Part shown: positions 31,539 to 44,020 of the stretch, piece after piece | Position numbering within the stretch: position 1 is the stretch's first letter | Layout of the letters: each line of letters starts with the position of its first letter | Assembly: GCF_017562075.2 (NCBI RefSeq) | Contig: NC_054084.1 | Coordinates: forward strand, 21,068,389 to 21,132,388 | Direction: 5' to 3' | Length of the DNA stretch: 64,000 bases | Source: Anopheles merus | Taxonomy: Eukaryota > Arthropoda > Insecta > Diptera > Culicidae | Made by a program: the position numbers and the translations under genes | The notes under the pieces: model-generated | What the model was told of the DNA's origin: nothing | Database searches by the model: none | The model's input: only the letters and a program-made list of their open reading frames with translations

Positions 31539-33830
31539 CAGACACACATACATACACAAACACACACCGTGTGTAAATATCTGTTGTTTTGGGGGTGGTG
31601 TTTTGGGAGTGTGTACCATCGCGAGCCGAGTCAATTTAAAGTTCGTTCCATAAAGTACATTACCCGTACTCGTTACTCGTGGTGTCGTGCGGTTTCATTA
31701 CATTTTCATGTTTCGCATTCGCACTGGGAAAACTGGCCCCCATGTTCTGAGTGTACGGTGAGAGAGGAGAGCATTTTCCAACTGTGGTCTACAAACTCTG
31801 ACACACCGCAATTCCTTGTCGAGTGGCTCACACATACGCACACATGCATACATTACATTTCCCCCCAGTGTCGTTGCTTTCACATTAGACTAATTTGCTG
31901 AGGTCAAAATGTAAGCATCGTGGCACACTACTTCTCAGCAAAAAAAAAGGTCACAAACAACACTCATCCCCCAAACGGGTGGTGTTGTAGAGTTTTAATT
32001 TACAGTGACCACCACCAAAAGCGAAACTCTGTGTAGCATCATGCCCAAAAAATGCACAAAACAAAAGCTTAGGGGTGAAAAGAAAATGAAATGTAAATAA
32101 ATTAGATGATGTGGCAGTTTTTTTTTGTTTTGTTTTGGCTAAGCCCACTTTTAGCTAGCCCTTTATCCGCTTTTTTTTCGCCATACAACGCGCCATGGTT
32201 GCCCGCAACCACTAATCGGGGGCAAAAAGCCATAGTTCTAACTCAAACAGGCCTTTGAATTATGTAGCCTGGCCAACACATTCAAACATGCTCATTTGTC
32301 CCTAATCACACTTCAAGCCACACACAACAGAAGTAGCAGCGACAGCAGCAGCATCCCCTAAACGGTTCTGTAGGACTATCCTCTAAGTGTGGCTGTGTGT
32401 TGTTGAGAGTGTGTGTGTGTGTGTATGTTGTGAAAGGCAAATGAGTTGTGGGGCAAAAAACGGGGACCACCCTCACCACCAAAGTGTGAAAACATTCAAA
32501 CACGAACGAACATCGAAAAACACCTATAATTAAAAAAGGGAGTGTGAGTGGGAGTTAAACTGTGACCACACAGTTCTCGCTCAGGGAGTAGCTGTGCGTG
32601 TGTGTGTGTGTATGTGTGCATGTAGCAAACATAAATGAAGCTACTAGACAGTGTGTGCAAGTGTGAGTGAAGCTTTGATGGTGCCAAATGACAGCAAAAA
32701 CAAATTAAATTGACCACAGCATAAACAGCATAACTAACCAATAACAAAGCGGCGACAGAGGAGTCGACGCGTTTGGAGCATTCTAAAACGATGCAGTGAT
32801 GGTAAGAGGCGTAAAGGGGCGAGTGGGGCGGATTGCAGCAGTAGGGTGACACCATCGAGACCGGAAAAGCACCCTCGTAAACACACACATAAATCGGGAC
32901 TGTGGTGGGTGTTATGGTAGGGCGAGAATGGATGGAAATGACCAGCGGAATCGCCACCATACTACACCGTCGCTAATTGCATTGTGTGCATTTGCATATT
33001 TTACCATCTCAATATATAGTGCGAGCGATGCCCCCTAGCTGCCAGCTTTGGTGACGAAATTTTCACACAGCTTTTGCGGCTGCACACACACAACACATAC
33101 ATGCATTCGTGATCATTACCGTCGATGAGAGCAGAGGATGTAATATGGTTCCAATTTCTGGTCAGTAGCCTGGTGTGGTACGCTAATTTAATGGCCCACG
33201 TCTCAGTGTACCATCCCACCGGGGCGGTGCGAACAAAAGTTTGTGTTTGAGTGTGTTTGGGTACCATCAACCTCCCCCCATTTGCGCTCCAAAAAGGTGG
33301 AAGAGTGCGGCAGTGCTACGGTGCTACTGACACTATCGAGTTCGGTTGATCAGCAGGCAAGCATAAAAAAAGATCCCCCACATTCTCACCACCCCGTGTT
33401 GGTACCCATCTGCCTTTAGCACAATACCAACCGAGCCGGGACGGTCGAGATCACATTTTAGGTGCGCGCACCGAGGCCCCGCGTCCGGTGTGGCATGCTC
33501 TTGCATATACAAATACACACCCGGGAGAACCCAGCTTCGCTTTTGCCCTGCTCCCCAGCCTTTTCCGCCGATACGCACTATTTCACCCGTGTCGGGCTGC
33601 CAGGGGTTTGTGATGCTGCGCGCTGCCGATGATGAAATTGAATGGAACCCAGGTAGATACGTTCTGGTGCTGGGGGAGACCGTAGTTCCCACGTCCGTGT
33701 ACCGTGCCCGAGACCGCGGCACTATCTATTTCATCGACCGAAAACCTGAACGGAACGACTCGGTGTCCCCGAGCGCATGTCCAAATAGGTGAAATTTAAT
33801 TACGTCGTTTTAACTGGGAAGCGATAGTTC

Positions 33831-33848
33831 CAGCAGCAGCAGCAGCAG
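33831..33848. repeat. (CAG)6 microsatellite
   Basis: Six perfect CAG triplets within non-coding sequence. Confidence 0.9.
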
Positions 33849-36736
33849 CCTCCAGAGAGTAGCGAAACCAGACTTTACCGACAACGGCCGGTGGTCGTCC
33901 GCTACATTCGCACAGAGTGACATCGTGCAAATGGACAGGCCACGCTCCCTCCCTTTCTTGCCTGCGCACCTCGGGAGAGGATCTATCAATATCGCTCTGC
34001 CGCTGTCGTCTACAGACCGGGGCCGTTTTGCAAAGCAAAAACCAACCTGATCCGTTACTTATTCGGGCAGGATCAAGCGATTCGGAGGTAACAACTCCCC
34101 TGCCAAGCAATCAGCAGCCGGACCAGCACAGAATTGGCAGGTCACGACATCGGTGAGCCTAATATCGACAGTCGGGGGTCGGGGCTCGGGGAGTTCGAAT
34201 TCCCAAGAAAAACAGGAAAAAAACATACCGATAGTGGTTTGAATTACCACAAAAAAAAATTGAACCCATATTTACATAATCCAGCAGCGGAGGTGAACTA
34301 CAAATTAGCTCAAACGGAGAGTAGGTTTCTTATGATCATTTGTGCCATGATTAATTGCTCGTTATTTTCGTTATGATTGTTACCATTCTTTATTGCAAAT
34401 CCTTGTCATTGCCTGGATCTCAATATCAATATCTGTAGATTATATGCAAAATTCTATTTTTATAGTTTACAAAAATGCAATACGTTTTTGAAACGAAACA
34501 GAAGCATCCCCAACTTCAATTCTTCTATAAGATTAGATTTTCATCCGAAGCCAACTTATCTCTAGAGATAAAAGTCTCACGGTTCCTGAGTTGGTGAAGA
34601 AGTTGTAGTCCAAATTACACCAGGACCTTACAAAGCTGAAAACCTCGTACATCGTTCTATGATTTTTAGAATTCAAAATTCTTTTAAATTGTCCAAAGCA
34701 ACACCAACGACATCTTTCGGAAAGCCTGTCGCAAAAAATTAGACCTGTTCCTGTGTCCTCATAATTAACTCTACTTCTATGTTTCTTTATCTGCACAGAC
34801 AAGCCTACCCCTTTTTGGAAGGCCTACCCCTACCCCTTTTAGAGATGAAAACAAATTGAACTAAAAAGATGGCGATTTTCTAGTCCCTGACATTACACGA
34901 AAAAACGACCTGTCAAGCAGAAATTCAATAGCTGCCGAAACGCAGCATCCGAGCTCCATTTCAGCAGTGATTCTAACCCGTTAGATACTTCCGGTATGTG
35001 GCAGCAATGAAAACACCCGTGTCATCGTCGCGTGCTTGTACCATCATCATACCCTCACTAACTCCAAGACCACCAGAGAGCGTGTACCAACAGAGAAAGT
35101 GAAACCATTACAGCAGGATGAAAAAAAAACCAATGAACAAAAAAACCCCACAAGTGCAGAAAGCAAAAGAGAGCGAGAAACAAGAATTTCGTTCCAGAGT
35201 GGAAATTTCATTTTCATTCTACACATCAGACCCGGAGTTTTTTTTTCGTTTTGCACGGAGTGCTAAGCAACAATTCCATAGAAAAATCTGCCCTCGTAAG
35301 GAAGCGGTACCTCGAAACCTTGCGGGGAAAGTAAAACTAGAGAGTTAATGAGCGACAGGAAACGAGGAGCGAGAGGAAAGCACGGGGGATACTCCCCGGA
35401 ACCGTTCTTGTTTTGCTATCGTCGCACGGCAGCAGCACACGATGGATGATGTCGTCTTTCGAGATTTCAGCAAGCTCGAAAGCGGCTGCTCTTGTAGAAA
35501 GCGGTCGCCGACTGAAAACGCACTCGAGTCGAGATGCACACTTCTCTAATTACCTCTTCCATTCTAAAGCGGACGCTTGCATGGCTGAGAACCATAACTT
35601 ACGTCGTAGTGCTGCTCGGCAGCACTGCGTTGTCGTAATACCGGTATTTGCTTTAATTAAAACCACACTTCTGGCTGCTCGTTTGCCTTCGCGTTGTCGG
35701 ATAAAGCATGTGATTAAATGCGTGTAGCACGGTGTAGTTTGCAAAAATACACGCTTTTAATGGTGAAAAGTATTTGGCTAGCCCTCTGCTCGGTCGTCAG
35801 GCCTGAAGTTTTAATCAAAATCTAAACAGTTCTGTAACAAAAACAAAACCGACAGACACACACACACACCCAACAATCTCAACGCTAATAAATTTTAAAC
35901 GTTGTGGAAAAAGTCCTCCAAAACCTTTTCTTTTGCTCTGACCAAACCGTAACCCTTTTGGCCCAAAGCATGTGGATAATTTATGCTGGTTTAGAGGAAG
36001 CAACCAGCAGCAGCAGCAACAAAAAAAGCCAGGCCTAATAGAAACAACACACAGGCCTTCCTTTTATTTCTTCGTACATCCGAGCCTTGCACACCGAACG
36101 GAAACAAGCTACATATTTAATGCACGAACAAACCACCATTGTTGCTACTTAACCTTCCATCCCCTCCGCTCTTCGGATGGTTTCCTTTTCCGTGGACAAG
36201 CCTCGAAGGTAAGATACAGCAGCACTGGGCGCTTCTGCCCGGAACCATCGACCTGCCCATCCCATGCCTAATACCTCCTCCTATGCGCGAGTTCAAGTGT
36301 ACCATGGCGAGCCCACCGTGCCTCCTCAGAGTGCAAGATTTATGCCAACTTGGTGCGTGGTATAGCTTGGCCTCCTGCATACGCTACCTTGCGGCTGCTA
36401 CCCCGAGATTATGACTCATAAAAAAGGCGCTCAACTTCAACAACGACGAAGCTTTAAAACCTTTTTCTACTCGCAAATGGAAGAACAGGGTAGGAAACCC
36501 TGGTCCTCGACCGACCGACCGACCGTGGAGCTGCAGCTCTGGGTCGCATGTTATCGTGGCACTCCAGCGACCGTGCTGATCAAGCTCCACCGAAAAAAAC
36601 AACCTCCAAAAGCCTACAAATTTCCATTGAGTAAATGGAATGTTTAGTTTTTTGCACGCGTTCTCTACGAAAAGGTAGCATAAATTCTCCTCCGCAAGCT
36701 GCACTGTAAGCATTAGATGAGGCTAGCAAAAGGTTT

Positions 36737-36755
36737 CCCCCCCCCCCCCCCCCCC
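36737..36755. repeat. C19 homopolymer
   Basis: Nineteen consecutive C residues on the plus strand, flanked by TTT and ACC. The G-rich complement could form G-quadruplex-like structure. The length is likely unstable in sequencing and in vivo. Confidence 0.95.
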
Positions 36756-39135
36756 ACCAGCACAACGGTTGGTGGGCATGTTTGAGTTAAAGTTTTACTC
36801 CCCATACTAACACACGCTGCATACCTTGTTGGTTAACCCTGATAACTAGCAGCTTTTTGCTAAGCACACACATTTAGCACAACCTTCTTCTCCCTCGGCT
36901 AGCTGCAAAGCTAACACACCTTCCTTCTCCTCTTTGGCATGTGGTGGCGATGTAGGGGACCTCGAAAAACGTGGGCTTAATGATTAAAATTGACATTTTA
37001 ATAGCGCCCTCAGTTATCCGTGTGCTCCAACAAACCACCGTAAACCGTTTACCGAGTTGATAGTGGTGACTAGGTGGCTGCGGTTGCGACGATGTGTAGC
37101 GGAATATGTGTATGTTTTAGCAAATCGCCTCCTTAAGACAGACCCCCGTAAGAAAAAGGTCTACTTTATGCTTTTGCCTGTGCAGAGGCTGGGGCTGGCT
37201 GTTCTGCCCTGTGGGAAGGGCTTATCGCGCACGAACTGTCCATCCGACAGCGTGTGCGACTTGTAGCGGTCGGGCACCCCCAAAATGCCAACCACCCATC
37301 CAAAGTTAATAGCGCCGTGAACTTCACACGAAGTACACACGAGCCTCTCGCTGCAGCCCACTGCCTCACGGCAGCAGCAGCCGGTGGTGCTGTTGTGGTG
37401 CTAATAGTGGCTACACCAGACCTTACTATCTGACCGACTGACCGAGTGTGGTTGCCCCTAGGTTCCTCTAAACAAGAGTGCCTCCGAAATTAGTATCAAA
37501 CACACATACACATTCACACACGATAACATGCACTGTTTTATTGCCGTAAGCCGGAGTAGAAGCCAACATGTGTTGGCTCTCGCAGAGCGTTATTAGACAT
37601 AGCGAACATAACATCAAGGTAACCGTGGTGATACAAATAATAACTACACAAACTGGCGGTTTGAACTTATCACACAGTTTCAACAACTTTTTAACCACCA
37701 ACACGAAGGCTGTACCTTTTCGAGGCGTGCTAAATAAAGATTGGACAAATGGCAGACTCGTGCAGACAACCGGTGACTAATCTTTGGAGGCTCCGATCTG
37801 CCGAAAACGAATACCAAACATAACTGCGCTTACATTAGCACGATTTGATCAGGATCTTCTAAAAAAATATTATTTGTCGCTGTAAGCAAGTGAGGAACTC
37901 CCAAAACAATCAGTTACTAGCCTATGTTCTGAGCTTACGAGGGTGATCGACTAGTCAGTTAACGAATGATGGAAAAACACACTAACCTTGCCCAACACAT
38001 ATTTTCCATTGTTTATTTTGTCCTGAATTTTAACTATCTTTGTAGCAAGATCTTGCGAAATAACTAAAGACATGTAAAGGCTGAAGTAATTCTAGTCACA
38101 GTAAATCGTTGTTTCCAATCCTTAATACGTCCAGTAGCAACATTCATTACGTCAAGTGTTGCAATAACTCCCGGTACATACATTGTCGCTCGATTGTTTT
38201 TCCTTCCCCTACATTTAACTCCTAATGAGGGGCTCTCTGCTGTCCTGGCTTGTTAGCTAATTAATCGAATCGGAAAATATCCAATATAAAATGAGATGGG
38301 GGCGGGAGGGAATCACATTTACAGCAGCTGCTGTCCAGATGGCACTGAGATCAAATCAGCGCAGCACCGGTGCACAGGGAAGAAAAACAAAAACACGGAA
38401 CGGTACACGATCCTGTGCAGATTTTGATTGCCGCGCAGATCTTGGGACACCCAAACAAGAAACGGACCAAATCGAAACTAATCCATCTCCTAGCCGCTGA
38501 GCTTGCAGGCCTATTGCGCTACACCACAAACTGCATTGTCTCGTTAATTGCACTTTTATTTCTCAATCATGTCCAACTAGCCCGTGTGCTAGCCACTCTC
38601 GGCCGACGTACTTCAGTTTTGTTTTTTGTGCAACAGGTAACAAGCCCTTGAGCTTCTACGTATGATCCCATCGTCAGCGTTAGCCCTCGTCATGCAGACA
38701 GCAGTGAGCGATGTACGATGTGATTATGAAACTCCACATCGCAGGATCAGCTACCGACGTTTGACAGGCGACGAGCTTCATGGGCTGGCGCAAAAAAGGG
38801 AACATAAAATCTGGTCAATTGCGACATTTGCAAGAACTACATATCCAGCCAGATCTGATCGTGGAGTGGGAAGGAACTATTGAGAACAGTGTCATTTCCC
38901 GCTGATTACAGTTAGTGAAAATATTACAATGTCAGAATATGAAAAACATACCCTAATGTTATTGCCTTCGTGTTGTTCATAAGGCACGCAAGGTCATCTC
39001 CAAATTTGATTCTAAAGAATCAATAGGTATGTATTATATTCTTAATAAAATCCCAACGCTAAGCTTAATGTAAGGTTATCAATTCAAACAATTCAAACAT
39101 GTGTTCTTAATGTTCCTAATGTCCTGAAAGCTTAC

Positions 39136-39176
39136 CAATAGGCATAGAGCGCTGTTGAAACATAATGTTCACTCAC
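39136..39176 (-). CDS. Candidate 41-nt microexon
   Basis: On the minus strand, a T10 tract and ACTTACAG (acceptor ending at 39177) are followed after 41 bases by TTG|GTAAGC (donor starting at 39135). Only one of the three frames is open, reading VSEHYVSTALYAY. The strong acceptor with a close, good donor is the layout of an insect microexon. I have no flanking exons to join it to and do not recognise the peptide, so it may be chance. It would imply that the surrounding non-coding sequence is intron of a minus-strand gene. Confidence 0.2.
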
Positions 39177-42100
39177 CTGTAAGTAAAAAAAAAAGAAACA
39201 GTTAATTAATGAAATGTTCAAACGGCATGAAAGATGTCATCAACAGTTTATTCGATTGTTAGAAAAGAACATAAAAGGAAATTAATAAATCATAAGCATA
39301 GAAAAATATCAACAATTGCCTATAAGCCACCGTTAACCACGCTGACAGCCTACGCTCATCCGCTAACAATGTGCTAAGCAGCGAAAGCAGTTTACATTAC
39401 AGCCCCAAGCAAGCTCCAGAAAGCACCCACAAAAAAGGCATTCGAATGCGGGAGGCCAATTTAAATATCTCCACGCCCTTGCAAGCGCCGACAGCCGCAC
39501 CAACCAACCCACACCTTGGGAGCGCATCTAAAACGCAAGTACTGCACACAAGACCATCAGCAACCGTAGACCATCGCATCGAACTTATGTAAATTGTTTT
39601 ACCCAAAATACAATAAACTGACGAATGCTGAACATGGGTCGAGTAAAACAAAATAACAACCAAACCAAGCCAGACGGGTGGAAACGACCAACACAAAGAG
39701 CGACCTCGAAAGCGTGCTTTGAAAGAAACGAACACCAAACCAAAAAAAAGAGCTATGAAAAGAATCATTAAAATAAACGTAAGTAAATAATAGTTTAACA
39801 AAATGGAAGGTGCAAGACAGCCAGGGGAGGGGGCGGCCAGGCGAATGAAAGAAGGCTGCCCACGCACAGATAAGAACCGCTAGATATGAAAGGTGGATGA
39901 TCGGTGGATCAACCATTTTCGTCCGCTTTGCTTGCGTGCCGTACAAAGATCCTTAAGTGTTGGCGGTGAGTCACCAAAGAAAAAGAGATGAGGACGGGAG
40001 GAGTGTTTTAGCCCCTACATTTTTATGTTATTGTTTTTCGCCCTTAGTAGGGTTTTGTTCTACCGATTGTTTCTCATAATGCGTCCGCTTGTTTTCCTCC
40101 TAAAGTTCATCAACACTGATTCCATTCACTTCGTGGTTCGTGTGCTAGGGTATCATCCCTTGTGATGAATTATGCCGGCTACTCGGTTAGCCAAACGCTA
40201 AAAACCCAAATGCTGATCTCATTGAACGCTGATACGCGCGCACGGCAGCGAAGAGCGCGGTTTTTGGTTTTGGGAAAGGTTGGTAGGAAGGTAATTTTAA
40301 TGCTCATTACGGCGTTTATGGAATCGTTTAGGCCGATAATAAGCGGGTATGCCCGGTGCTCCCCGGTGCCGGAATGATGCTAGAAGTCCGCGGTCTAATA
40401 GCCACCACCCACGTGCAATCACGATACGGTGCGGCGCGTCTAGTCTAATGTTAATGTTTTTCATTTGTTTAGAGTTCGTTTGGGGAGGTTTTTTACTGTT
40501 TAGAGGTTTTCTTTTACCTGTCTAGCAAAAAAAAAACGGGTTCTCTCTACTACCACTGCTCTTGTTCTAGTGATTCCCGTGGTACCTGTAACTCTTTAGA
40601 GTTATTACAAAAACCAACAATCCAATCCCGGAGTCTTGAGAGTCGAGAGGAACGGACGCAATCGTTCGGGTGTTGAGTGATTCGTCGAAATAATGGATTT
40701 CGAGTCTCGCCTCTTCAAGCCGGACTTGCTTCTCCCGTTTCTCTCACTATGCTGCATTGCAGCGAAAGAATGCTTCATTCCAATCAGAGCCAAACCAAAC
40801 AAGCGCTAGCTTCTTAACTGATAAACATTAAACCTGGCCAGCGATACAGCAAAGGAAACGGGATAGGTAGCAAAGGTTATGCTGTGTGTATTTAAGCAGC
40901 CCCAACGACTGGTGCTCGTCTTTGAACTTTTGCTTCTTTTCGACCGATCGATCCTATTCGAACCAGGCAATCTCGGGGGTGAAACATTACGAACCGAACT
41001 CAACAAACGCAACGGCACACACACGTAAGCGCGATATCGATTGCGTACAAAAATGGACTCCCATCGACGGTGTGTTACCACCACCACCACCCATCACGCC
41101 TCCAACGTTTTGCCTGACGTGTGAATATTGAAATATTCACAATCAGCGGCACAGCAGCGGCCACTACTCGCGGTCGCAGGAAATCCCAAATAAAAGGGCT
41201 TACCACTAGCGAACGCACGTGTGCCCACTTAAGCCGGCTGGAGCATCTTTTCACAACACTACAAGTAAAGCGCAACCGGAGAAAAGTTGAAACACGGACA
41301 AAGCAGAGGCAATTGATACACACACACACTAACCCTATCGTTTCCCAGTGTGCTCCCCGCAATACCCAACACGCACACACAAATAGCGACGCAAAAAAAC
41401 GGCACAACAGTGGAGGAATGGGGGGCCCTGGCCAGCCCGTTGCTAGGGAATCAATCCAATTTTCAGCTGCAGGGATTTTAATCACTACCTTGCGCAGGGT
41501 AAAATTACGCGACCATTAAGTTCTGTTTGATCGAGGGAAAATTGTTATGAATCAACCATGGCTAATGGATGGAACCGGTGGTGGAGCTGTTTTTTTTTAC
41601 TACTTTAAGGTTTTTGTTTCGTCAGTGGTCATTTTGGTGGGCTGATGATAACCAGGAACTTCCGCGAGATGTATGCAAGCGGGTGCGAGTTGCTCTTTGC
41701 CGGTGGAGTGGAACGCTGCAGTGGAGTGTCCGGAGGATGATGTTTTGGCACACGTACTAATGCTATTTTCCGTTAGTCTTTAGCGAACAACGGAAAGACA
41801 ACAACATCTATGGGATAAAACGTTGCGTTATGCAATAGAAGTTGAAATAAAGCTGAAGGCCCTATCATGCCTTAAATATGGTCTTTTTGGCATATAATCA
41901 TGAAATGATGTACAACGCATTTACTTCAAAGGAGTCTTCGAATTTTACGCCGAAGTTCAATAGGTCTGGAAAAAAACTAAACAGCATAGCACAACAAACA
42001 TATGCTTATTTAACATTTCCCTTTAACAGAATGATGCAAATTCATGCTATATTCAAAAACAAGTCAAACAAAACATTAAGACTGTATAAAAGTCTTTATT

Positions 42101-43950
42101 AGCCCAAGTTCATCTACTACTTCTGCTACGCAATCAAACAATCAATAAAACCCAAAACACATTCACTCAATTCCTATGCTAATTAGTTATTAGCACAAAC
42201 GCTCGCAGACAAAGACTATCGCTGGGGACACAAAGCATGGCTCGCGTTAAGCGAAAGTGTCACTCAACAGTCATTCTAAGCGGCATGCAGCTAGCATCCA
42301 ACAACAAAAAAAATTCGCGTAACAAAGAATCTAAGAATAAAAAAACGATAAAAGATAATGAAAGCAGCGTGTTGAAGGAAAACCCTCAACCCGCCCTTTT
42401 TCGCCCTTCAGACAAGCCGTTTTTTGTGGTTTTATGTGGCAACCGAACTGAACATTCCTTCAAACTGTCAGCGCGTCATTTCTTCTTCTGGCGGCTCGCA
42501 CCTTCAGTCCCCCCTGGTGTGTGTGCCGGAAACTGACACCATTCATATCCGTGGAGCTCTCGCGGCCGACTTTTGTGTGCTCTCAAAAGCAGTATCACGC
42601 GCCAGTTATCTTAAGGACCACCCCTTCACCGGTTATGCGCGTTATCTGGCGAGTTCCTCTCCCGGCAGAGCCCAGGAAATCGTTATCGAGCATCATCCTG
42701 ACAGTAGCAGTAAAGGCCACCCAACAAAAAAAAAACCATCCACCAACACCACAGACAGGATCACTTTCAAACGCCGCAGCCGAGAGTGACAACAGTCGGC
42801 CGAGCGGCTCACAGCTGACGATGAGCCGCGCGGCAGTCTTGTCAGGCAATGCTCGAGATACGCGCCAAAGACGTGACTGCGAGTATCGCTTCTTCTTTTT
42901 CTTGCACAGCGTCCGACACCTCAGAACTCGCGTTACCACCACCCACCCGGAATTTGCCACCCATGAAAAATGTTCACGATGAAAATGATGATATGTGATA
43001 TGGAGCGTTTCTTCTTTTTTTTTTTCATTCACTATGTGTACGTGTATGGGATACTGCTGTTACCAGAATGCAGTGTGCGCTACTGGGAGAGCAAAGGGTC
43101 TAAAAATAGAGGCCCAGCTCAGCCCACCACCCTGCCGGAGACCATTCGTATGCTCGCTCGCTCGGTCAAAGACAAACACATCGTGCGTTTTCGGCAGAAC
43201 AGCAACGAACGACTTTATGATGGATGATGCTTTTCATGCCGCGTTACTAGCTCAGCGACACACTCGGCGGGAGTGTACGGGAGTTGGGAGTGAAGGACGA
43301 ACATAAAGAAACAGCACGACGACACCAGCATAACGTCCGATGCCTGAGAGGGTGGTGGTCTACTAAAAGGAAACGTTGATATGGACCGGCGAAATACATC
43401 ATAAACTCGCTAGAAAATCGCTCATCAGTCAGTTGATGATTTTCCGTGCTACTCTAGAGAAAATAAAACCTGTGGGGAATCGCCACTTATATTGCACTCC
43501 CGGGAGGATCCGGTAGGAGAATCAAAAATTTTATTCTGATAAAATAACAAAATGAATTTCACCATTTACTGTCTGTGCCGCAGGCTGGGATAGCAAACGC
43601 TACAATCAATAGTATCCCAACCGGAAGCGTATTTTATTTCCCAACAGGCGCTCGGTTCCTTTGAAATACAATGCTCCCATCGGTGGATAATCGTGGAAAG
43701 CTGTTCGATATAGCATGATAAATCATGCCCCTGTTCCACAACTACCGGAAGTTCAATTGGATCGTTAAAAGCAGACGCGTGCGTCGATAGCGCTACATAC
43801 ACATAATAGGATTTATGGCACCAACATTGAAGCGAGCAGATAAAATATCAGTTTCTGCGCAGTTCAAAATTTTAAATATCCATTCAATCCATTTTTTTTT
43901 CATTTCATCAAGCATATCAAACACATTTACATAATTCAATTTCGCTTACA
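39177..43950. other. Non-coding host sequence, no supported gene
   Basis: No gene that I can support. A minus-strand frame at 40605-40778 (57 codons from ATG) lies about 40 bases downstream of a TATCAGTTAAG initiator-like site (+1 about 40819). It lacks a TATA box, domain or nearby poly(A) signal. A GTGAATAT/ATATTCAC inverted repeat is at 41121-41140. A run of A-rich DNA at 39700-39800 gives a spurious hydrophobic frame on the minus strand. Confidence 0.5.
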
Positions 43951-44020
43951 ACACCAAAATTTGGCCAAATTTATCTGCCGTGGCTGCTGTTGGCAGATAA
44001 ATTTGGCCAAATTTTGATGT
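43951..44020. repeat. Near-perfect hairpin, 29-bp arms and 12-nt loop
   Basis: The left arm (43951-43979) and right arm (43992-44020) are inverted copies matching at 28 of 29 positions around the loop GTGGCTGCTGTT. The only mismatch (C versus A on the plus strand) becomes a U-G wobble in a minus-strand transcript, so the minus-strand RNA would pair completely. Each arm contains the 16-bp perfect palindrome AAATTTGGCCAAATTT (43957-43972 and 43999-44014), so the structure is doubly symmetric. It is too perfect for an average animal pre-miRNA, which usually has bulges, and no known miRNA seed is evident. Alternatives are a small foldback element, a cruciform-forming site, an endo-siRNA hairpin, or a recent templated inversion. 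Confidence 0.9.

Larger units (their letters stand above)
31539..39135. other. Non-coding host sequence, no supported gene
   Basis: Return to the base composition seen before the transposon. Contains (GT)n runs near 32408-32424 and 32596-32611, a (CAG)6 run at 33831-33848, a (CGAC)4 run at 36509-36525, a C19 tract, and short CCTACCCCT repeats near 34804-34842. Open frames at 33333-33792 look protein-like on both strands at once, and a minus-strand frame at 37161-37361 (ILGVPDRYKSHTLSDGQF...) has coding-like codons. Neither has a domain or a clean splice pair, so neither is called. Confidence 0.5.

Noticed and set aside
33333..33792. Overlapping plus and minus frames with plausible-looking peptides
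   Set aside because: Both strands look equally protein-like over the same bases, which is what compositional chance gives. No splice pair or domain on either strand.
38285..38315. TATAAAA followed by TCACATT at promoter-like spacing
   Set aside because: The initiator match is poor (TCACAT rather than TCAGT/TCATT) and no ORF or poly(A) signal supports a transcript, unlike the site at 48106.
38980..38989. TAAGGCACGC, identical to the first ten bases of miR-124
   Set aside because: The rest of the mature miRNA does not match, and the flanks form only a five-base stem rather than a pre-miRNA hairpin.
39397..39867. 156-codon minus-strand ORF that looks like a membrane protein
   Set aside because: The hydrophobic segments come from A-rich plus-strand tracts. 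GTG start, no family resemblance, no promoter.
40950..40975. Minus-strand GGTTCGAATAGG, tRNA B-box-like
   Set aside because: No A-box and no cloverleaf in the surrounding 80 bases.
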